64,000 nt of DNA from Xanthomonas sacchari (GCF_040529065.1 NZ_CP132343.1:4340001-4404000); one strand, 5' to 3'; shown: positions 1 to 9,964, numbered from the stretch's first letter. Numbers and translations: made by a program. The notes: generated from the sequence alone by a model not told the origin.

Positions 1-152
1 ATCGCCACGGTGTCGTCGGTGCTGCCGCAGTCCACCACCAGCTTGTCGGCGGCGAACGGCACGCTGTCCAGGCAGCGCGCGATGTTGGCGGCCTCGTTGT
101 AGGTCATCACCACCAGGCTCAGCGGCAGGGTGGCGGCGGCAGCGTCGGCCAT
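1..152 (-). CDS. Glycosyltransferase family 2, N-terminal part (runs off window)
   Basis: Only the first 50 codons are present; the rest lies left of the window. The translation starts at the ATG at 152 and reads through a typical GT2 opening: a beta strand ending LVVMTYNEAANIARCL, then the nucleotide-sugar binding stretch VVDCGSTDDT (SGSTDDT-like). This is the start of the GT-A fold of the WaaE/KdtX-like family, soluble enzymes that use a nucleotide sugar at the inner membrane during LPS core or exopolysaccharide synthesis. It is followed on the same strand by three more surface-glycan genes, which supports a role in LPS or polysaccharide assembly. The acceptor cannot be inferred from this fragment. 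Confidence 0.8.
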   Translation of the reverse strand, partial: MADAAAATLPLSLVVMTYNEAANIARCLDSVPFAADKLVVDCGSTDDTVA

Positions 153-234
153 GGCGCGCGGTATCCGGAAGTCAGGCGCGGTGCCGGCGGTCGGCGCCGG
201 GCGCCGTGCCGCCCGGCGATGCGGGATCGGCAGT

Positions 235-1509
235 CTACCGGCTTCGCGTGGCGCCTTCAGCGCCCGATGCCGGCTCCGCCTCGCGCGCGGCCAGCCCGAT
301 CAGCACGCCCACCAGGGCGACGTAGAAACCGGTGCTCACCTGGTGCGCGAACATCGACTGGGTCATGCCGCACAGGACGTAGGCCACCACCACCATGATC
401 CCGGCCGCCGCCGCGCCGTGGAAATGCGGCTGCGGCCGGCGCCGGTACAGGCGCAGCAGCAGCCACAGCGGCACCCCGTACACCATCAGGATCAGCACGG
501 TACCGGGCAGGCCCTGGGTCGCGCTCCACTCGGCCAGGTCGTTGTGCGCATGGCCCAGGTGGCAGCGTTCGACAAAGCCCTTGCGGCAGTCGGGCAGGCG
601 CAGCATGGCGTTGTCGAAACGGCCCACGCCGACCCCGACCACGGGGTGTTCGACGAAGGTCGCCGCCGCCACCTGCAGGCGTTCGATGCGCGCGCCGGCC
701 GAGGAATCGCTGTCGCCGCGTTCGTAGCGCTGCACGTCGTGGTGCAGTTCGGCCAGGCGGGTCTGCTTGGTCAGCGCCGGCACGCTCAGCACCAGCACCG
801 CCGCCAGCCCGGTGCACGCGCCCAGGATCATCAGCCGGGTCGCGCCGTCGCGCCAGCGCAGGCACAGCGCGCTGACCACCAGCAGCAGCAACACGCCCAG
901 CCACACGCCGCGGCTACCGCTGAGCAGGATGACGATGCCGCCGGCCACCACCGCGGCGGCGGCCCACGGCCACTGGCCGCGCGGCCGGCAGAATACCGCC
1001 AGCACCATCAGCATCAGCACTACGTCGGCCAGCACGATGGCGTTGGTCCAGCCCTCGGCACGCGGCTGGCCCTGCAGTACCTGCACGCTGGCCAGCACCA
1101 GGGCGGCGAGGATGCCGAGCAGCGCGCCCCACCACAGCAGGCGCTGCGGCGGCCGCAGCGCATAGGTCCACAGTGCCGCCCACGGCAGCACCAGGAAGCG
1201 GGTGCGGTTGTCGATGTCCTTCAGCGGCTGGCCGAAGTACAGCACCGAGCACAGCGACAGCCCGATCACCAGCAGCGCCAGGATCCACAGCCAGCGCAGC
1301 GACGGCTGCATCGGCGCCACCGCCTGGCGCAGCTGCGGCAATGCCAGCAGGCTGGTCGCCAGCAGCAGCAGGCCGAACGGCAGCAGGCCGCTGGGCATGC
1401 TGATCACCAGCGCCGGCAGGCACAGCAGCGCGAGCGCCGCGCCTCGCTCGGCCAGGGACTGGCGCGAGAACGCGGAAACGGCATGGCGTGGCGCGATGGG
1501 CTGGGACAT
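235..1509 (-). CDS. O-antigen ligase / polymerase family membrane protein
   Basis: A 424-aa polytopic inner-membrane protein with about ten to twelve hydrophobic segments and a large periplasmic loop in the C-terminal half. That loop contains the Wzy_C-type features of O-antigen ligases: an R-rich stretch around SGSRGVWLG and a conserved GVGVGRFDN...HAHND pattern. Members transfer undecaprenyl-linked polysaccharide to lipid A-core (WaaL) or polymerise O-units (Wzy); sequence alone does not separate the two. The ATG at 1509 is chosen over a TTG one codon upstream. Neighbouring glycosyltransferases on the same strand support an LPS/capsule role. Confidence 0.8.
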   Translation of the reverse strand: MSQPIAPRHAVSAFSRQSLAERGAALALLCLPALVISMPSGLLPFGLLLLATSLLALPQLRQAVAPMQPSLRWLWILALLVIGLSLCSVLYFGQPLKDIDNRTRFLVLPWAALWTYALRPPQRLLWWGALLGILAALVLASVQVLQGQPRAEGWTNAIVLADVVLMLMVLAVFCRPRGQWPWAAAAVVAGGIVILLSGSRGVWLGVLLLLVVSALCLRWRDGATRLMILGACTGLAAVLVLSVPALTKQTRLAELHHDVQRYERGDSDSSAGARIERLQVAAATFVEHPVVGVGVGRFDNAMLRLPDCRKGFVERCHLGHAHNDLAEWSATQGLPGTVLILMVYGVPLWLLLRLYRRRPQPHFHGAAAAGIMVVVAYVLCGMTQSMFAHQVSTGFYVALVGVLIGLAAREAEPASGAEGATRSR

Positions 1510-1563
1510 CAAGGAGGGAAGCCGTCGGGGTGGGGGTGGTCGGCGATGATCCGGGGCGCTTCC

Positions 1564-2598
1564 CTAACCCGGCCTGACCTGTTCGCGATCGGCGCCGCGG
1601 CTGGCCGGTGCGGCGGGCGGCGGCGCCTCCCCGAGCAGATCGGACACGGCCGCGCGCAGGCGCTCGCCGAACTCGCGCCGGCGCGTCTCGAAGAAGCCGC
1701 GCGCGGCGGTGCCCAGGGCGTCGCACTGCATCGGCGACAGCGCCAGCGCCTGCGCCATCGCCTGTTCGAGGCCGGCGGCCTCGATCCGGTAGCGCACGCC
1801 GAAATTGTCCGGCCCCTCGCCGACCGGATCGATCAGCACACCGCGCTCGGCGCTCACCAGTTCGTTCATCGGCGCGCCGTTGGTGGTGATCACCACCGCG
1901 CCAACGCTCAGCGCTTCCATGATGTAGTGGCCGAAGCCCTCCACCTCGGAGGGGCACAGGTGGAAGCGGTGCGCATTCTGCAGCCGCCGCAGTTCCTGCT
2001 GGTCGAGGTAGCCGGTCAGGTAGTCGATGTTCTCGGCCTCGATCGGGTGGGACTTCTTCGCGCTCTGCACCACCGTCAGCCGCGGCCACTCGGGGTGCCG
2101 CGCCCAGGTCTGCAGCAGCAGCGCCGTGCCCTTGGCCGAACTGCGCCCGGCCACATGCAGGCAGGCGCGTTCGCGCGGGACCTCAGGACGGTAGCAATCG
2201 TCGCTGCAAAAGCCGATGAAGGCGGTCGGCGCCATGGTGGAGAACCGCTGTTCGGCCTGGCGGGTCTTGCACAGCACCTGGGCGAAGCGCGGCAGGCAGC
2301 GCAGCCACTTGTGCCGGAACCATTCCGGATTGGGGATCAAGGCATTGCGCAGGCCGCTGCCCAGGCAGCGCGGATACACCCGCTCCAGGAAGATCTGCAG
2401 GTCGGCGCGCCCGAACAGCAGGCTGCGCAGGAACAGGCGCAGTTCGCGCAGGCGATTGGCCATGCGCACGGTGCCGAAGCCCAGCACCTCCACGCGGTAG
2501 CGGCCGGTCTCGCGCAGCAGGTCGGCAACCACCTGCAGGTCGCGGCTGAGGCCGCCGCCATTGTCGCGGCTGATCACCCGAATCAGGGGAGACGGCAT
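1564..2598 (-). CDS. Glycosyltransferase, GT1/GT4-like (GT-B fold)
   Basis: 344 aa from the ATG at 2598 (MPSPLIRVISRDNGGGLSRD). The open frame extends 18 codons further upstream, but that stretch is Arg/Ala-rich and unlike a real N-terminus. The C-terminal half carries the GT4-type nucleotide-sugar donor site: LCPSEVEGFGHYIMEAL with the E-x7-E spacing, followed by GAVVITTNGAPMNELV. The N-terminal half has an acceptor-domain opening with GGGLSRD. No signal peptide or membrane span is seen, so it should act on the cytoplasmic face of the membrane. It lies between the O-antigen ligase and the ArnT-like gene, so a role in LPS core or O-chain assembly is likely. Donor and acceptor sugars are unknown. 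Confidence 0.75.
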   Translation of the reverse strand: MPSPLIRVISRDNGGGLSRDLQVVADLLRETGRYRVEVLGFGTVRMANRLRELRLFLRSLLFGRADLQIFLERVYPRCLGSGLRNALIPNPEWFRHKWLRCLPRFAQVLCKTRQAEQRFSTMAPTAFIGFCSDDCYRPEVPRERACLHVAGRSSAKGTALLLQTWARHPEWPRLTVVQSAKKSHPIEAENIDYLTGYLDQQELRRLQNAHRFHLCPSEVEGFGHYIMEALSVGAVVITTNGAPMNELVSAERGVLIDPVGEGPDNFGVRYRIEAAGLEQAMAQALALSPMQCDALGTAARGFFETRRREFGERLRAAVSDLLGEAPPPAAPASRGADREQVRPG

Positions 2599-2674
2599 GC
2601 GCGCTCCCCGGCCCGCGCGACGCGCTGGCCGCCACCGGCAGTCGCAGCACACCGCCGGGGTGCGCGGGTGCGGC

Positions 2675-4390
2675 TCATTCGAAGCGGTCCTTGTCCTGCT
2701 CGCGCAGGCGGTCGCGGTCGTCCTGGGTGACCACGCAGTGGCCGTGCACGGCGCTGGCCGGGACCAGCCACCAGTCGCGCCGGTTGGACACGCCGGCCAG
2801 GATGCTGGCGTTGCGGTCGACGCAGCCCAGCATCGCCGCTTCCTGCACCAGCAGCCAGCGCCGCTGCGGCGCCTGCGCCTGCCAGGCGATGCCGCGACGC
2901 AGTTGCTCGTCCCAGGGCACCACGAAGCCGAAGGTCGTGGCCGGGCGATCGGCCATCAGCAGGTTCTGCTCCTTCCAGGCGACCAGGCCGAGTTCGGCCT
3001 GCGGGCCGATGCGGCGCCCCACCGACTCCATCACGCCGCGCGCGGAACTGGACATGTTGATGAGCGGGTACACCAGCAAGCCGGCCATCACCCAGACCAT
3101 GGTCAGGGTCGAGACCGTCGCCAGTTCCGGGCGGCGCCGCGCGAACGCGGCCAGGCTGGCCACGCCCCACAGGCCGATCGCCAGCAGGATCCAGGCCAGC
3201 ACCTGCACGGTGGCCAGGTCGATGCCGCGGTCTTCCATCATCTTCGCGCGGAAGCCGTGCCCCAGCAGGATCGCCGCGCCCACGCCGCCCAGCGCCAACG
3301 TCAGCAGCGTGGTGAACGCCAGCAGCAGGCGCTTGATCCCGGGCTTGCGCAACAGCCCTGGAATGAGCGGCCCCATCGCCAGGCACAGCATCGGCAGCGC
3401 CGGCAGCACGTAGACATCGCGCTTGCCGGTCGGGATCGAGAAGAACAGCACCACCAGCGCCCACCAGGCCAGCGGCAGCAGGTAGCGCGCGTCGCGCCGA
3501 CGCAGGCGCCGCGCCCAGGCGGGGATCGCCCACGGCAACGCCAGCAGCACCGGCAGCCACATGCTCGGCATCACCCCGAAGAAATACAGCGGCCCGTGCG
3601 CGTGGTCCCAGGACTTGGCGTAGCGCCCGGCGGTCTGCCGGAACAGGATGTCATTGAGGTAGGCGCGGTACTCGGGCGCGTTGCTCGACAGCGCGGTGGC
3701 GACCATCGGCACCAGCCAGATCGACACCGCCGCCAGGAACGCCAGCGGCCCCAGCCAGAAGCGCGGATCGCGCAGGCCGACCCGCACCCCGCGCCAGTGC
3801 GCCAGCGACGCCGCCGCGGCCGGCAGCAGCATCAGCAGCGCCAGCACGCCCACGCCCTTGGTGATCGTGCCCAGGCCGGCGGCGAACCAGCCCAGCGCCC
3901 ACAACCGCCAGTCCGGCCCGCGCAACAGGTGGCGCAGCAGCGCGTAGTTGGCCAGGGTGATGAAGAACACCACCAGCGGATCGATCTGCGCCTTCTTCGC
4001 CTGGTAGGTGAAGTGGAACGCGAACAGCAGCGCGTAGGCCGCGTACATGCCGACGCGACGCGTCCACAGGCGCCGGCCGAGATCGTAGACGCAGGCCAGC
4101 GTGCCCAGCCCGGCCAGCAGCGACGGCAGCAGGAACGCCACCCGCCAGTTGCCGAACAGCGTGTAGAAGCTGGCCTGCAGCCACATCAGCATCGGCGGCT
4201 TGTCCGAGTACAGCTCGGTGCCGCGGTGCGGGAACAGCCAGTTGCCGCTCTCCACCATCTGCTTGGCGACCAGCGCGAAACGCGGTTCGTCGGCCGGATG
4301 CGGATCGCGCAGGCCCAGGCCGGCGCCGAGCACCAGCACCGCCAGGATGGCCAACAACCAGAATTCTCGGGAGGCGCGGGTCTTCAGCAT
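2675..4390 (-). CDS. ArnT-like glycosyltransferase family 39 membrane protein
   Basis: 571 aa from the ATG at 4390 (MLKTRASREF); the upstream extension overlaps rsmB and has no membrane-protein character. A first transmembrane helix is followed by a periplasmic loop with DPHPADEPRFALVAKQM, the acidic DE pair typical of ArnT/PMT-type GT-C enzymes, then SDKPPMLMWLQ. About ten to twelve further hydrophobic helices and a soluble C-terminal domain follow. The family transfers sugars from undecaprenyl or dolichyl phosphate carriers to lipid A or proteins in the periplasm. Whether this one adds aminoarabinose is not decided by the sequence. It is 25 bp downstream of rsmB on the same strand. Confidence 0.8.
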   Translation of the reverse strand: MLKTRASREFWLLAILAVLVLGAGLGLRDPHPADEPRFALVAKQMVESGNWLFPHRGTELYSDKPPMLMWLQASFYTLFGNWRVAFLLPSLLAGLGTLACVYDLGRRLWTRRVGMYAAYALLFAFHFTYQAKKAQIDPLVVFFITLANYALLRHLLRGPDWRLWALGWFAAGLGTITKGVGVLALLMLLPAAAASLAHWRGVRVGLRDPRFWLGPLAFLAAVSIWLVPMVATALSSNAPEYRAYLNDILFRQTAGRYAKSWDHAHGPLYFFGVMPSMWLPVLLALPWAIPAWARRLRRRDARYLLPLAWWALVVLFFSIPTGKRDVYVLPALPMLCLAMGPLIPGLLRKPGIKRLLLAFTTLLTLALGGVGAAILLGHGFRAKMMEDRGIDLATVQVLAWILLAIGLWGVASLAAFARRRPELATVSTLTMVWVMAGLLVYPLINMSSSARGVMESVGRRIGPQAELGLVAWKEQNLLMADRPATTFGFVVPWDEQLRRGIAWQAQAPQRRWLLVQEAAMLGCVDRNASILAGVSNRRDWWLVPASAVHGHCVVTQDDRDRLREQDKDRFE

Positions 4391-4415
4391 GGGAAGCGAT
4401 GATACCGGCGCCGGT

Positions 4416-5735
4416 TCATGCCGTCTTGCGGAACCGCGCGTAGTAGAAACCGTCGCAGTCCTGCTCGCCGGGGAAGCGCTGGCGGCCGCCGCCGGAGGCA
4501 TGCCCGCAGGCTTCGCCCGGGTCCTCCAGCGCCGCACCAGGCTGCCGCGCCAGCAAGGCCTGCACCTGCCGCGCGTTCTCGTCCTGCAGCAGCGAACAGG
4601 TGGCGTAGACCAGCACCCCGCCCGGCCGCAGCACCTGCCAGGCGGCGTCGAGCAGGCGCGCCTGCAGCGCCTGCAGCGCCACCACGTCCTCGCGCCGGCG
4701 GTGCAGCAGCACGTCCGGCTGGCGGCGCACGATGCCGGTGGCCGAACACGGCGCGTCGAGCAGCACCGCGTCGAACGGCACCCCGTCCCACCAGTCCTGC
4801 GGCTGCGCCGCGTCGGCGACCTGCAACTGCGCCTGCGCGCCGGCGCCGGTGCGTGCGAAGGTCTCGCCGACCCGCGCCAGGCGCCGCGCGTCCACGTCCA
4901 GCGCGGTCAGGCGCAGACTGGGATCGCGTTCGAGCAGGTGCGCGGACTTGCCGCCGGGCGCCGCGCAGGCGTCGAGCACGCGCGCACCCGGCGCTGGCGC
5001 CAGCACGTCGGCGACCTGCTGCGCCGCACCGTCCTGCACCGACACGCGCCCCTCGGCGAAGCCCGGCAAGGCGCCCACCGCCAGCGGCGTCTCCAACCGG
5101 ATCGCGTCGGCCAGCAGCGGCGAGGCCTGCGCGGCGATACCGGCCGCGGCCAGTTCCTGCAGATAGGCGTCGCGGGTGCCGCGTTGGCGGTTGACCCGCA
5201 GCCACAGCGGCGCCGGCTGCTGGCTGGCGGCGAAGATCGCCTCGGCCTGCTGCGGCCAGTCGGCGCACAGCGCATCGCGCAGCCACAACGGCCAGCCCGC
5301 GTCGGCAGCGACCGCCGGCAGCCCGTCGCGCAGCGCGCGCCGCAGCAGCGCGTTGACCAGCCCGGCCTGGCGCGGCCGATCCAGCGCGCGCGCTGCCTCC
5401 ACCGTCGCCGACAGCGCCGCATGCGCCGCCAGACCCAGCGCATCGAGCTGGGCGAAGCCGGCCAGCAGCAGACCGCGCAGTTCGGCGTCGCGCTGCGGCA
5501 ACTGCTTCTGCAGCCACATGCGCAGCGCGGCCTCGTAGGCCGGTCGGCGGCGCAGCACGGCGAAGCAGATCGCCTCCACCAGCGCGCGGTCGCGCGGATC
5601 CGGCAATGTCGGCAGCGCGGCGGCCAGTTCGGCCTTGAGCGAGCGGCCGCGGTCGATCACCGCGGTCAGCACGCGGGCGGCAAGCACCCGCGGGGCCACG
5701 CCCGGCGGCCACGCAGCGTTGGGCGTCGCGGTCAT
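4416..5735 (-). CDS. rsmB: 16S rRNA (cytosine-967-C5)-methyltransferase RsmB
   Basis: 439 aa from the ATG at 5735. The N-terminal third is a NusB-like RNA-binding domain. The C-terminal two thirds are a SAM-dependent Rossmann methyltransferase with the motif [15 protein letters not shown] (SAM binding), [15 protein letters not shown] (motif IV Cys) and [11 protein letters not shown] (motif VI catalytic Cys). Two cysteines in these positions are the signature of RNA m5C methyltransferases. It methylates C967 of 16S rRNA. It sits directly downstream of fmt on the same strand, the fmt-rsmB order seen in many proteobacteria. A larger open frame extends upstream but overlaps fmt and is not supported. 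Confidence 0.95.
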   Translation of the reverse strand: MTATPNAAWPPGVAPRVLAARVLTAVIDRGRSLKAELAAALPTLPDPRDRALVEAICFAVLRRRPAYEAALRMWLQKQLPQRDAELRGLLLAGFAQLDALGLAAHAALSATVEAARALDRPRQAGLVNALLRRALRDGLPAVAADAGWPLWLRDALCADWPQQAEAIFAASQQPAPLWLRVNRQRGTRDAYLQELAAAGIAAQASPLLADAIRLETPLAVGALPGFAEGRVSVQDGAAQQVADVLAPAPGARVLDACAAPGGKSAHLLERDPSLRLTALDVDARRLARVGETFARTGAGAQAQLQVADAAQPQDWWDGVPFDAVLLDAPCSATGIVRRQPDVLLHRRREDVVALQALQARLLDAAWQVLRPGGVLVYATCSLLQDENARQVQALLARQPGAALEDPGEACGHASGGGRQRFPGEQDCDGFYYARFRKTA

Positions 5736-5905
5736 CGGCGTGCGCTCCAGGCCGGGCCGCCGCTTCGTGCGCATGCCACGCGGTGATCGCCCACGCGGAT
5801 GGCGCGCAGGCGCGGCGCGGTGGACGCGCGTCCACGCCTCGGCGAGGACGCGGCTACAGACGCGCCTGCCAGGCCCGACACGGCGTACGCAGGCATGCCG
5901 ACGCC
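5736..5905. repeat. Intergenic repeat related to the 24.7-25.0 kb element
   Basis: The 170 bp between fmt and rsmB hold short palindromes (GTGGACGCGCGTCCAC around 5819-5834) and a stretch near 5865-5890 that closely resembles part of the inverted-repeat element upstream of priA: GCGCCTGCCAGGCCCGACAC here versus GCGCCTGCCAGACCCAAC there, both followed by GGCGTAC. It looks like a degenerate or partial copy of the same dispersed element. No coding potential was seen. Confidence 0.45.
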
Positions 5906-6829
5906 TTACGCCAGGACCGGCAGGTCGCGCCGCGCGTTGAGGTAGTCGGCGGCGGTGATCGCCTTGCCACCGTCGCGCTGCAGCACGCGCAGGCGCAGCG
6001 CGCCCTGGCCGCAGGCGATATCGATGCCCTGTCTGGACGCGGTCAGCACCGTGCCCGGCGGTTGCCCGTGGGCCAGGTCCAGCGCGATCGCGCCGTGCAC
6101 CCGCACCCGCTCGCCCGCCAGCACCGCCTCGGCGACCGGCCACGGATCGAAGGCGCGCACCTGCCGCGCCAATTGCGCCGCCGGCTGCTGCCAGTCCAGC
6201 CGCGCCTGCGCCTTGTCCAGCTTGTGCGCATAGGTGACGCCGGCCTCCGGCTGCGGCTGCGCCACCGGGCGCAGACCGGCACGCAGCAGGCCCAGGCCAT
6301 CGGCCAGCACCTGCGCGCCCAGTGCGGCCAGGCGATCGTGCAACTGGCCGCCGGTCTCGTCGGCGCCGATCGGGGTGCGCTGCGACAGCAACACCGGGCC
6401 GGTATCCAGCCCCGCTTCCATCTGCATCAGGCACACCCCGGTCTCGCTGTCGCCGGCCTCGATCGCGCGCTGGATCGGCGCGGCGCCGCGCCAGCGCGGT
6501 AGCAGCGAGGCATGCACGTTCCAGCAGCCATGGGTCGGGATCGCCAGCACCGCCTTGGGCAGGATCAGCCCGTAGGCCACCACCACGATCAGGTCCGGCT
6601 GCAGCGCGCGCAGCGCCTGCAGCGTCTCCGGCGAACGCAGCGTCTGTGGCTGCAGCACCGGGATGCCGCGCGCCACCGCCTCCAGCTTGACCGGCGACGG
6701 GGTCAGCCCGCGGCCGCGCCCGGCGGGCCGGTCCGGCTGGGTGTAGACCGCGACCACTTCATGGCGCTGCGCAGCCGCGCGCAACGACGGCACGGCGAAG
6801 TCCGGCGTACCGGCGAAGACGAGTTTCAT
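5906..6829 (-). CDS. fmt: Methionyl-tRNA formyltransferase
   Basis: 307 aa, full length for the family. The start [16 protein letters not shown] is the classical Fmt N-terminus. The catalytic formyltransferase motif is intact: [20 protein letters not shown] (Asn and His of the active site, SLLPxxRG loop) followed by [11 protein letters not shown] with the catalytic Asp. The C-terminal OB-like domain is present. It formylates initiator Met-tRNA with 10-formyl-THF. It is transcribed with def upstream and rsmB downstream on the minus strand, so formylation, deformylation and rRNA methylation genes are linked. Confidence 0.97.
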   Translation of the reverse strand: MKLVFAGTPDFAVPSLRAAAQRHEVVAVYTQPDRPAGRGRGLTPSPVKLEAVARGIPVLQPQTLRSPETLQALRALQPDLIVVVAYGLILPKAVLAIPTHGCWNVHASLLPRWRGAAPIQRAIEAGDSETGVCLMQMEAGLDTGPVLLSQRTPIGADETGGQLHDRLAALGAQVLADGLGLLRAGLRPVAQPQPEAGVTYAHKLDKAQARLDWQQPAAQLARQVRAFDPWPVAEAVLAGERVRVHGAIALDLAHGQPPGTVLTASRQGIDIACGQGALRLRVLQRDGGKAITAADYLNARRDLPVLA

Positions 6830-6837
6830 GGAGGCTG

Positions 6838-6932
6838 GGAACCGGGAATGGGGAATGGGGAATGGGAAAAGCGCGCGGACCCGGAAATGGCTCGGGCACC
6901 GCGCTTACGATTCCCGTTTCTCCATTCCCGGT
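6838..6932. repeat. GGGAATGGGGAAT-type repeat with inverted partner
   Basis: Between def and fmt, three tandem GGGAATG(G)-like units lie near 6846-6870, and a complementary CCATTCCCGGTT lies near 6921-6932 facing the AACCGGGAATGG at about 6839-6850. The two halves could pair into a hairpin. The same repeat type recurs around queF (62.76 kb and 63.02 kb). Confidence 0.5.
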
Positions 6933-6940
6933 TGCCGGCC

Positions 6941-7453
6941 TCACGCCACGTGCTTGCGCGCCTTGGCCAGCTTCTTGCGCACCATTTCGCGCTTGAGCGG
7001 GGACAGGTAGTCGACGAACAGCTTGCCGTCGAGGTGGTCCATCTCGTGCTGCACGCACACCGCCAGCAGGCCGTCGGTGCTCAGTTCCTGCGGCTGGCCC
7101 TGGCGGTCCAGGTAGCGCACGGTGATGGCGTCGGCGCGGGTCACGTCGGCGTAGATGCCGGGGACCGACAGGCAGCCTTCCTGGTACACCTGTTCGCCGT
7201 CACGCTGCACGATCTGCGGGTTGATGAACACCTGCGGGGCGTTCTTCTCCTCGCTGACATCGATCACCATGAAGCGCTTGTGCACGTCCACCTGGCTGGC
7301 GGCCAGGCCGATGCCGGGCGCGTCGTACATGGTCTCGAACATGTCGTCGAGCAGGCGTTGGAAGGCCGCGGAGGTGACCTCGGCGGCGTCGACCGGCACC
7401 GCCTTGGTGCGCAGGCGCGGGTCGGGGAATTCGAGAATGGGGAGCAGGGCCAT
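6941..7453 (-). CDS. def: Peptide deformylase
   Basis: 170 aa from the ATG at 7453 ([18 protein letters not shown]). All three deformylase motifs are intact: [16 protein letters not shown] (metal-ligand Cys) and [12 protein letters not shown] (two His ligands and the catalytic Glu). It removes the formyl group from nascent proteins at the ribosome using a ferrous ion. The longer open frame upstream overlaps the promoter region of the divergent LysM gene and is rejected. The def-fmt pairing is conserved. Confidence 0.97.
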   Translation of the reverse strand: MALLPILEFPDPRLRTKAVPVDAAEVTSAAFQRLLDDMFETMYDAPGIGLAASQVDVHKRFMVIDVSEEKNAPQVFINPQIVQRDGEQVYQEGCLSVPGIYADVTRADAITVRYLDRQGQPQELSTDGLLAVCVQHEMDHLDGKLFVDYLSPLKREMVRKKLAKARKHVA

Positions 7454-7526
7454 AGCGGTACCCAAGATGGGGGCGCCGGACGATTCGGCAAGGCCTGCGA
7501 ATTCTACCCGTTTCTGCGCGCGGCGC

Positions 7527-7557
7527 TTGCGCCCGCACCAGGGTTCTGCACTATAGT
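7527..7557 (+). promoter_or_regulatory. Candidate promoter of the LysM gene
   Basis: TTGCGC at 7527 and a TATAGT-like box in the small palindrome GCACTATAGTGC (about 7548-7559) are spaced about as in a sigma-70 promoter, 35-40 bp before the ATG at 7592. The region also separates the divergent def gene. Inferred from sequence only. Confidence 0.35.
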
Positions 7558-7591
7558 GCGCCAACCTGTTGGGGAATCAGGCTCCGCGCTC

Positions 7592-8728
7592 ATGTTCAAT
7601 CGACTCCGTACGGTCGTCGCCGTGGCGATGCTCACCGTGGCGACCTACGCTGCTTCCGCCAGCATGGCCGCCGAACACCCCGACACCTACGTGGTGCGCA
7701 AGGGCGATACGCTGTGGGACATCGCCGGGCGTTTCCTCGGCAAGCCCTGGCTGTGGCCGGAGATCTGGCAGGCCAATCCGCAGGTGCACAACCCGCACCT
7801 GATCTACCCCGGCGACGTGCTGAGCCTGGCCTACCTGGACCGCGTGGCGCACGCCGAGGTCAAGCCGGGCCCGCGCCAGGACGCCCCGATCGACGCGATC
7901 CCGCTGGCGCAGGTGGAGCCGTTCCTGAAGAACCTGCGCGTGGTCGACCGCATCGACGACCTGCCCTACGTGGTCGGCACCGAAGACAACCGCCTGCGCG
8001 CCACCGACGGGCAACTGGTCTACGCGGTCGGTCTCGGCCAGGCCCAGGCCGGGCAGCGCTACGCCGTGGTCCGTCCGACCGTGCGCTACCTGCTGCCCAA
8101 GCTCAGCGACGACCTCAACGCCGAAGGCCGCAGCACCCCCGGCAGCGGCAACCTGTGGCAGACCTTCGTGCCGCCGGACAAGCGCCGCGAGACCCTCGGC
8201 TACGAACTGGCCCAGGTCAACATCGGCACCGTCGCCCGGGTCTCCCCCGACGGCCGCCAGGCCACCGCCCTGCTGCTGCAGGACAACGCCCGCGAAGTGC
8301 GCGCCGGCGACCGCCTGATCCCGGTCGAGGCGCAGCCCTACGACCTGCAGTTCGTGCCGCATCCGCCGTCCGAGCAGGCGCTGGCCGCCGGCCTGCGGGT
8401 ACTGGCGGTGGCCGACGCGTTCAGCGCGGCCGGTCCGCGCGACGTGATCGCCATTTCCGGCGGCCGCCGCGAAGGCATCGACAACGGCACGGTGGTGTCG
8501 CTGTGGCGCCATGGCACCCGGGTCAACGACCGCGTGCGTCACCCCAATACCTCGCGCGCCGACGACGGCTTCACCGGCGGCAGCGGCACCACGGTGGCGC
8601 TGCCGGACGAGTACGCCGCGCACGCGATGGTGTTCCGCACCTTCGACAAGGTCAGCTACGCGCTGGTGATGGATGGCATCAAGCCGACCCGGGTCGGCTA
8701 CGACGTCAAGCACCCCGACGCACGCTGA
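7592..8728 (+). CDS. Secreted LysM peptidoglycan-binding protein
   Basis: 378 aa. Residues 1 to about 26 form a signal peptide ending near ASASMAA. A LysM domain follows (about residues 33-80) with YVVRKGDTLWDIAGRF and NPHLIYPGDVLSL. The rest is a roughly 290-residue periplasmic region with no recognised catalytic motif, containing an internal GDRLIPVE-type turn. It probably binds the cell wall. It stands directly upstream of dprA, the conserved xanthomonad order, and is divergent from def. The function of the large C-terminal part is unknown. Confidence 0.85.
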   Translation: MFNRLRTVVAVAMLTVATYAASASMAAEHPDTYVVRKGDTLWDIAGRFLGKPWLWPEIWQANPQVHNPHLIYPGDVLSLAYLDRVAHAEVKPGPRQDAPIDAIPLAQVEPFLKNLRVVDRIDDLPYVVGTEDNRLRATDGQLVYAVGLGQAQAGQRYAVVRPTVRYLLPKLSDDLNAEGRSTPGSGNLWQTFVPPDKRRETLGYELAQVNIGTVARVSPDGRQATALLLQDNAREVRAGDRLIPVEAQPYDLQFVPHPPSEQALAAGLRVLAVADAFSAAGPRDVIAISGGRREGIDNGTVVSLWRHGTRVNDRVRHPNTSRADDGFTGGSGTTVALPDEYAAHAMVFRTFDKVSYALVMDGIKPTRVGYDVKHPDAR

Positions 8729-8760
8729 CCCGCCACCGGGGAGTCCCCCTACAGCGATTG

Positions 8761-8786
8761 CAGACGGCGCCCGAGGGCGCCGTCTG
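8761..8786 (+). terminator. Stem-loop after the LysM gene
   Basis: An 11-bp perfect stem (8761-8771 with 8776-8786) closes a CGAG tetraloop between the LysM gene and dprA. No T-tract follows, so it may attenuate or protect rather than terminate fully. Confidence 0.5.
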
Positions 8787-8809
8787 CGTCTGCGGCCTAG
8801 CCTGGGCGC

Positions 8810-9964
8810 ATGTCCCATTCGGCCACCACCTCCTTCGACGCACCCGCCGATCCGGCCCTGCTGCTCCTGTCGCTGGCCGGCGGCGCCAGCGCCCCGCGCC
8901 GGCAGTTGCTGGAGCGGCATGGCAGCCCGGCGGCGGCGCTGGCCGCCGGTCCCGCCGCCTGGCATGCCGCCGGCCTGGATGCGGCGCAGATCGCCGCGCT
9001 GCAGCGTCCCGATCGCGCCGCACTGGACACCGCCGAACGCTGGCTGGCGCAGCCGGGCCGGCACCTGCTCGGTTGCCACGATCCCGACTACCCCGCCCTG
9101 CTGCGGCGCACGCCCAACCCGCCGCTGGCGCTGTACGTGGACGGCGACCCGATGGCGCTGTGGCATCCGGCGGTGGCCGTGGTCGGCAGCCGCGCCCCCA
9201 GCGCAGGTGGCCGCGACAACGCCTATGGCTTCGCCCTGGCCCTGGCCGCGGCCGGCTTCGCGGTGACCAGCGGCATGGCCAGCGGCGTGGATGCCGCCGC
9301 GCACCGGGCGGCGCTGTCGCGCGCCGACGGACTGACCGTGGCGGTGGTCGGCACCGGTCCCGACCTGGCCTATCCGCGCCAGCATGCCGCCCTGCGCAAC
9401 CAGATCGCCGAACGCGGCGCGGTGGTCAGCGAGCATCCGCCCGGCACCCCGGCGCGGGCGGGCCACTTCCCGGCGCGCAACCGCATGATCGCCGGGCTGA
9501 GCCTGGCGACCCTGGTGATCGAGGCCGCCACCCGCTCCGGCGCGCTGATCACCGCGCGGCTGGCCGCCGAAGCCGGGCGCGAGGTGTTCGCCCTGCCCGG
9601 CTCGATCCACAACCCGCTGGCACGCGGCTGCCATCGGCTGATCCGCGACGGCGCCGGGCTGGTGGAACGCGCCGAGGAGGTCGTGGACGGCGTCGCCCCG
9701 CTGGCCGCCGAACTGGCCGACGCCTTGCGCGGGCGCCTGAACGCCCCCACACAGGGAGCCAGCACCGCGCGCGGCGCCACGCCGGCCTTCTCCGACCCCG
9801 ACTACCAGCGCTTGTGGCAGGCGCTGGGCCACGACCCCATCTGTATGGATTCAGTCATCGCACGCAGCGGATTGACGGCCGCAGCGGCGTCCTCCATGCT
9901 GCTGGCCATGGAACTGGATGGCTACGTGGCGGTCGAACGCGGTCGTTACACCCGCAAACCCTAG
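8810..9964 (+). CDS. dprA: DNA-processing protein DprA
   Basis: 384 aa. The central Rossmann-like SLOG domain carries [27 protein letters not shown] and the [15 protein letters not shown] stretch. A small C-terminal winged-helix domain (about residues 320-380, [24 protein letters not shown]) is present. DprA loads RecA on incoming single-stranded DNA during natural transformation, consistent with competence reported in Xanthomonas relatives. It is followed 43 bp downstream by smg, the conserved order. Confidence 0.95.
   Translation: MSHSATTSFDAPADPALLLLSLAGGASAPRRQLLERHGSPAAALAAGPAAWHAAGLDAAQIAALQRPDRAALDTAERWLAQPGRHLLGCHDPDYPALLRRTPNPPLALYVDGDPMALWHPAVAVVGSRAPSAGGRDNAYGFALALAAAGFAVTSGMASGVDAAAHRAALSRADGLTVAVVGTGPDLAYPRQHAALRNQIAERGAVVSEHPPGTPARAGHFPARNRMIAGLSLATLVIEAATRSGALITARLAAEAGREVFALPGSIHNPLARGCHRLIRDGAGLVERAEEVVDGVAPLAAELADALRGRLNAPTQGASTARGATPAFSDPDYQRLWQALGHDPICMDSVIARSGLTAAAASSMLLAMELDGYVAVERGRYTRKP

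Noticed and set aside
130-2730. 866-codon plus-strand ORF rich in Gln, His, Arg and Ala
   Set aside because: It runs antisense to the O-antigen ligase and GT1 genes, and its composition is the usual GC-rich shadow. No domain is visible.
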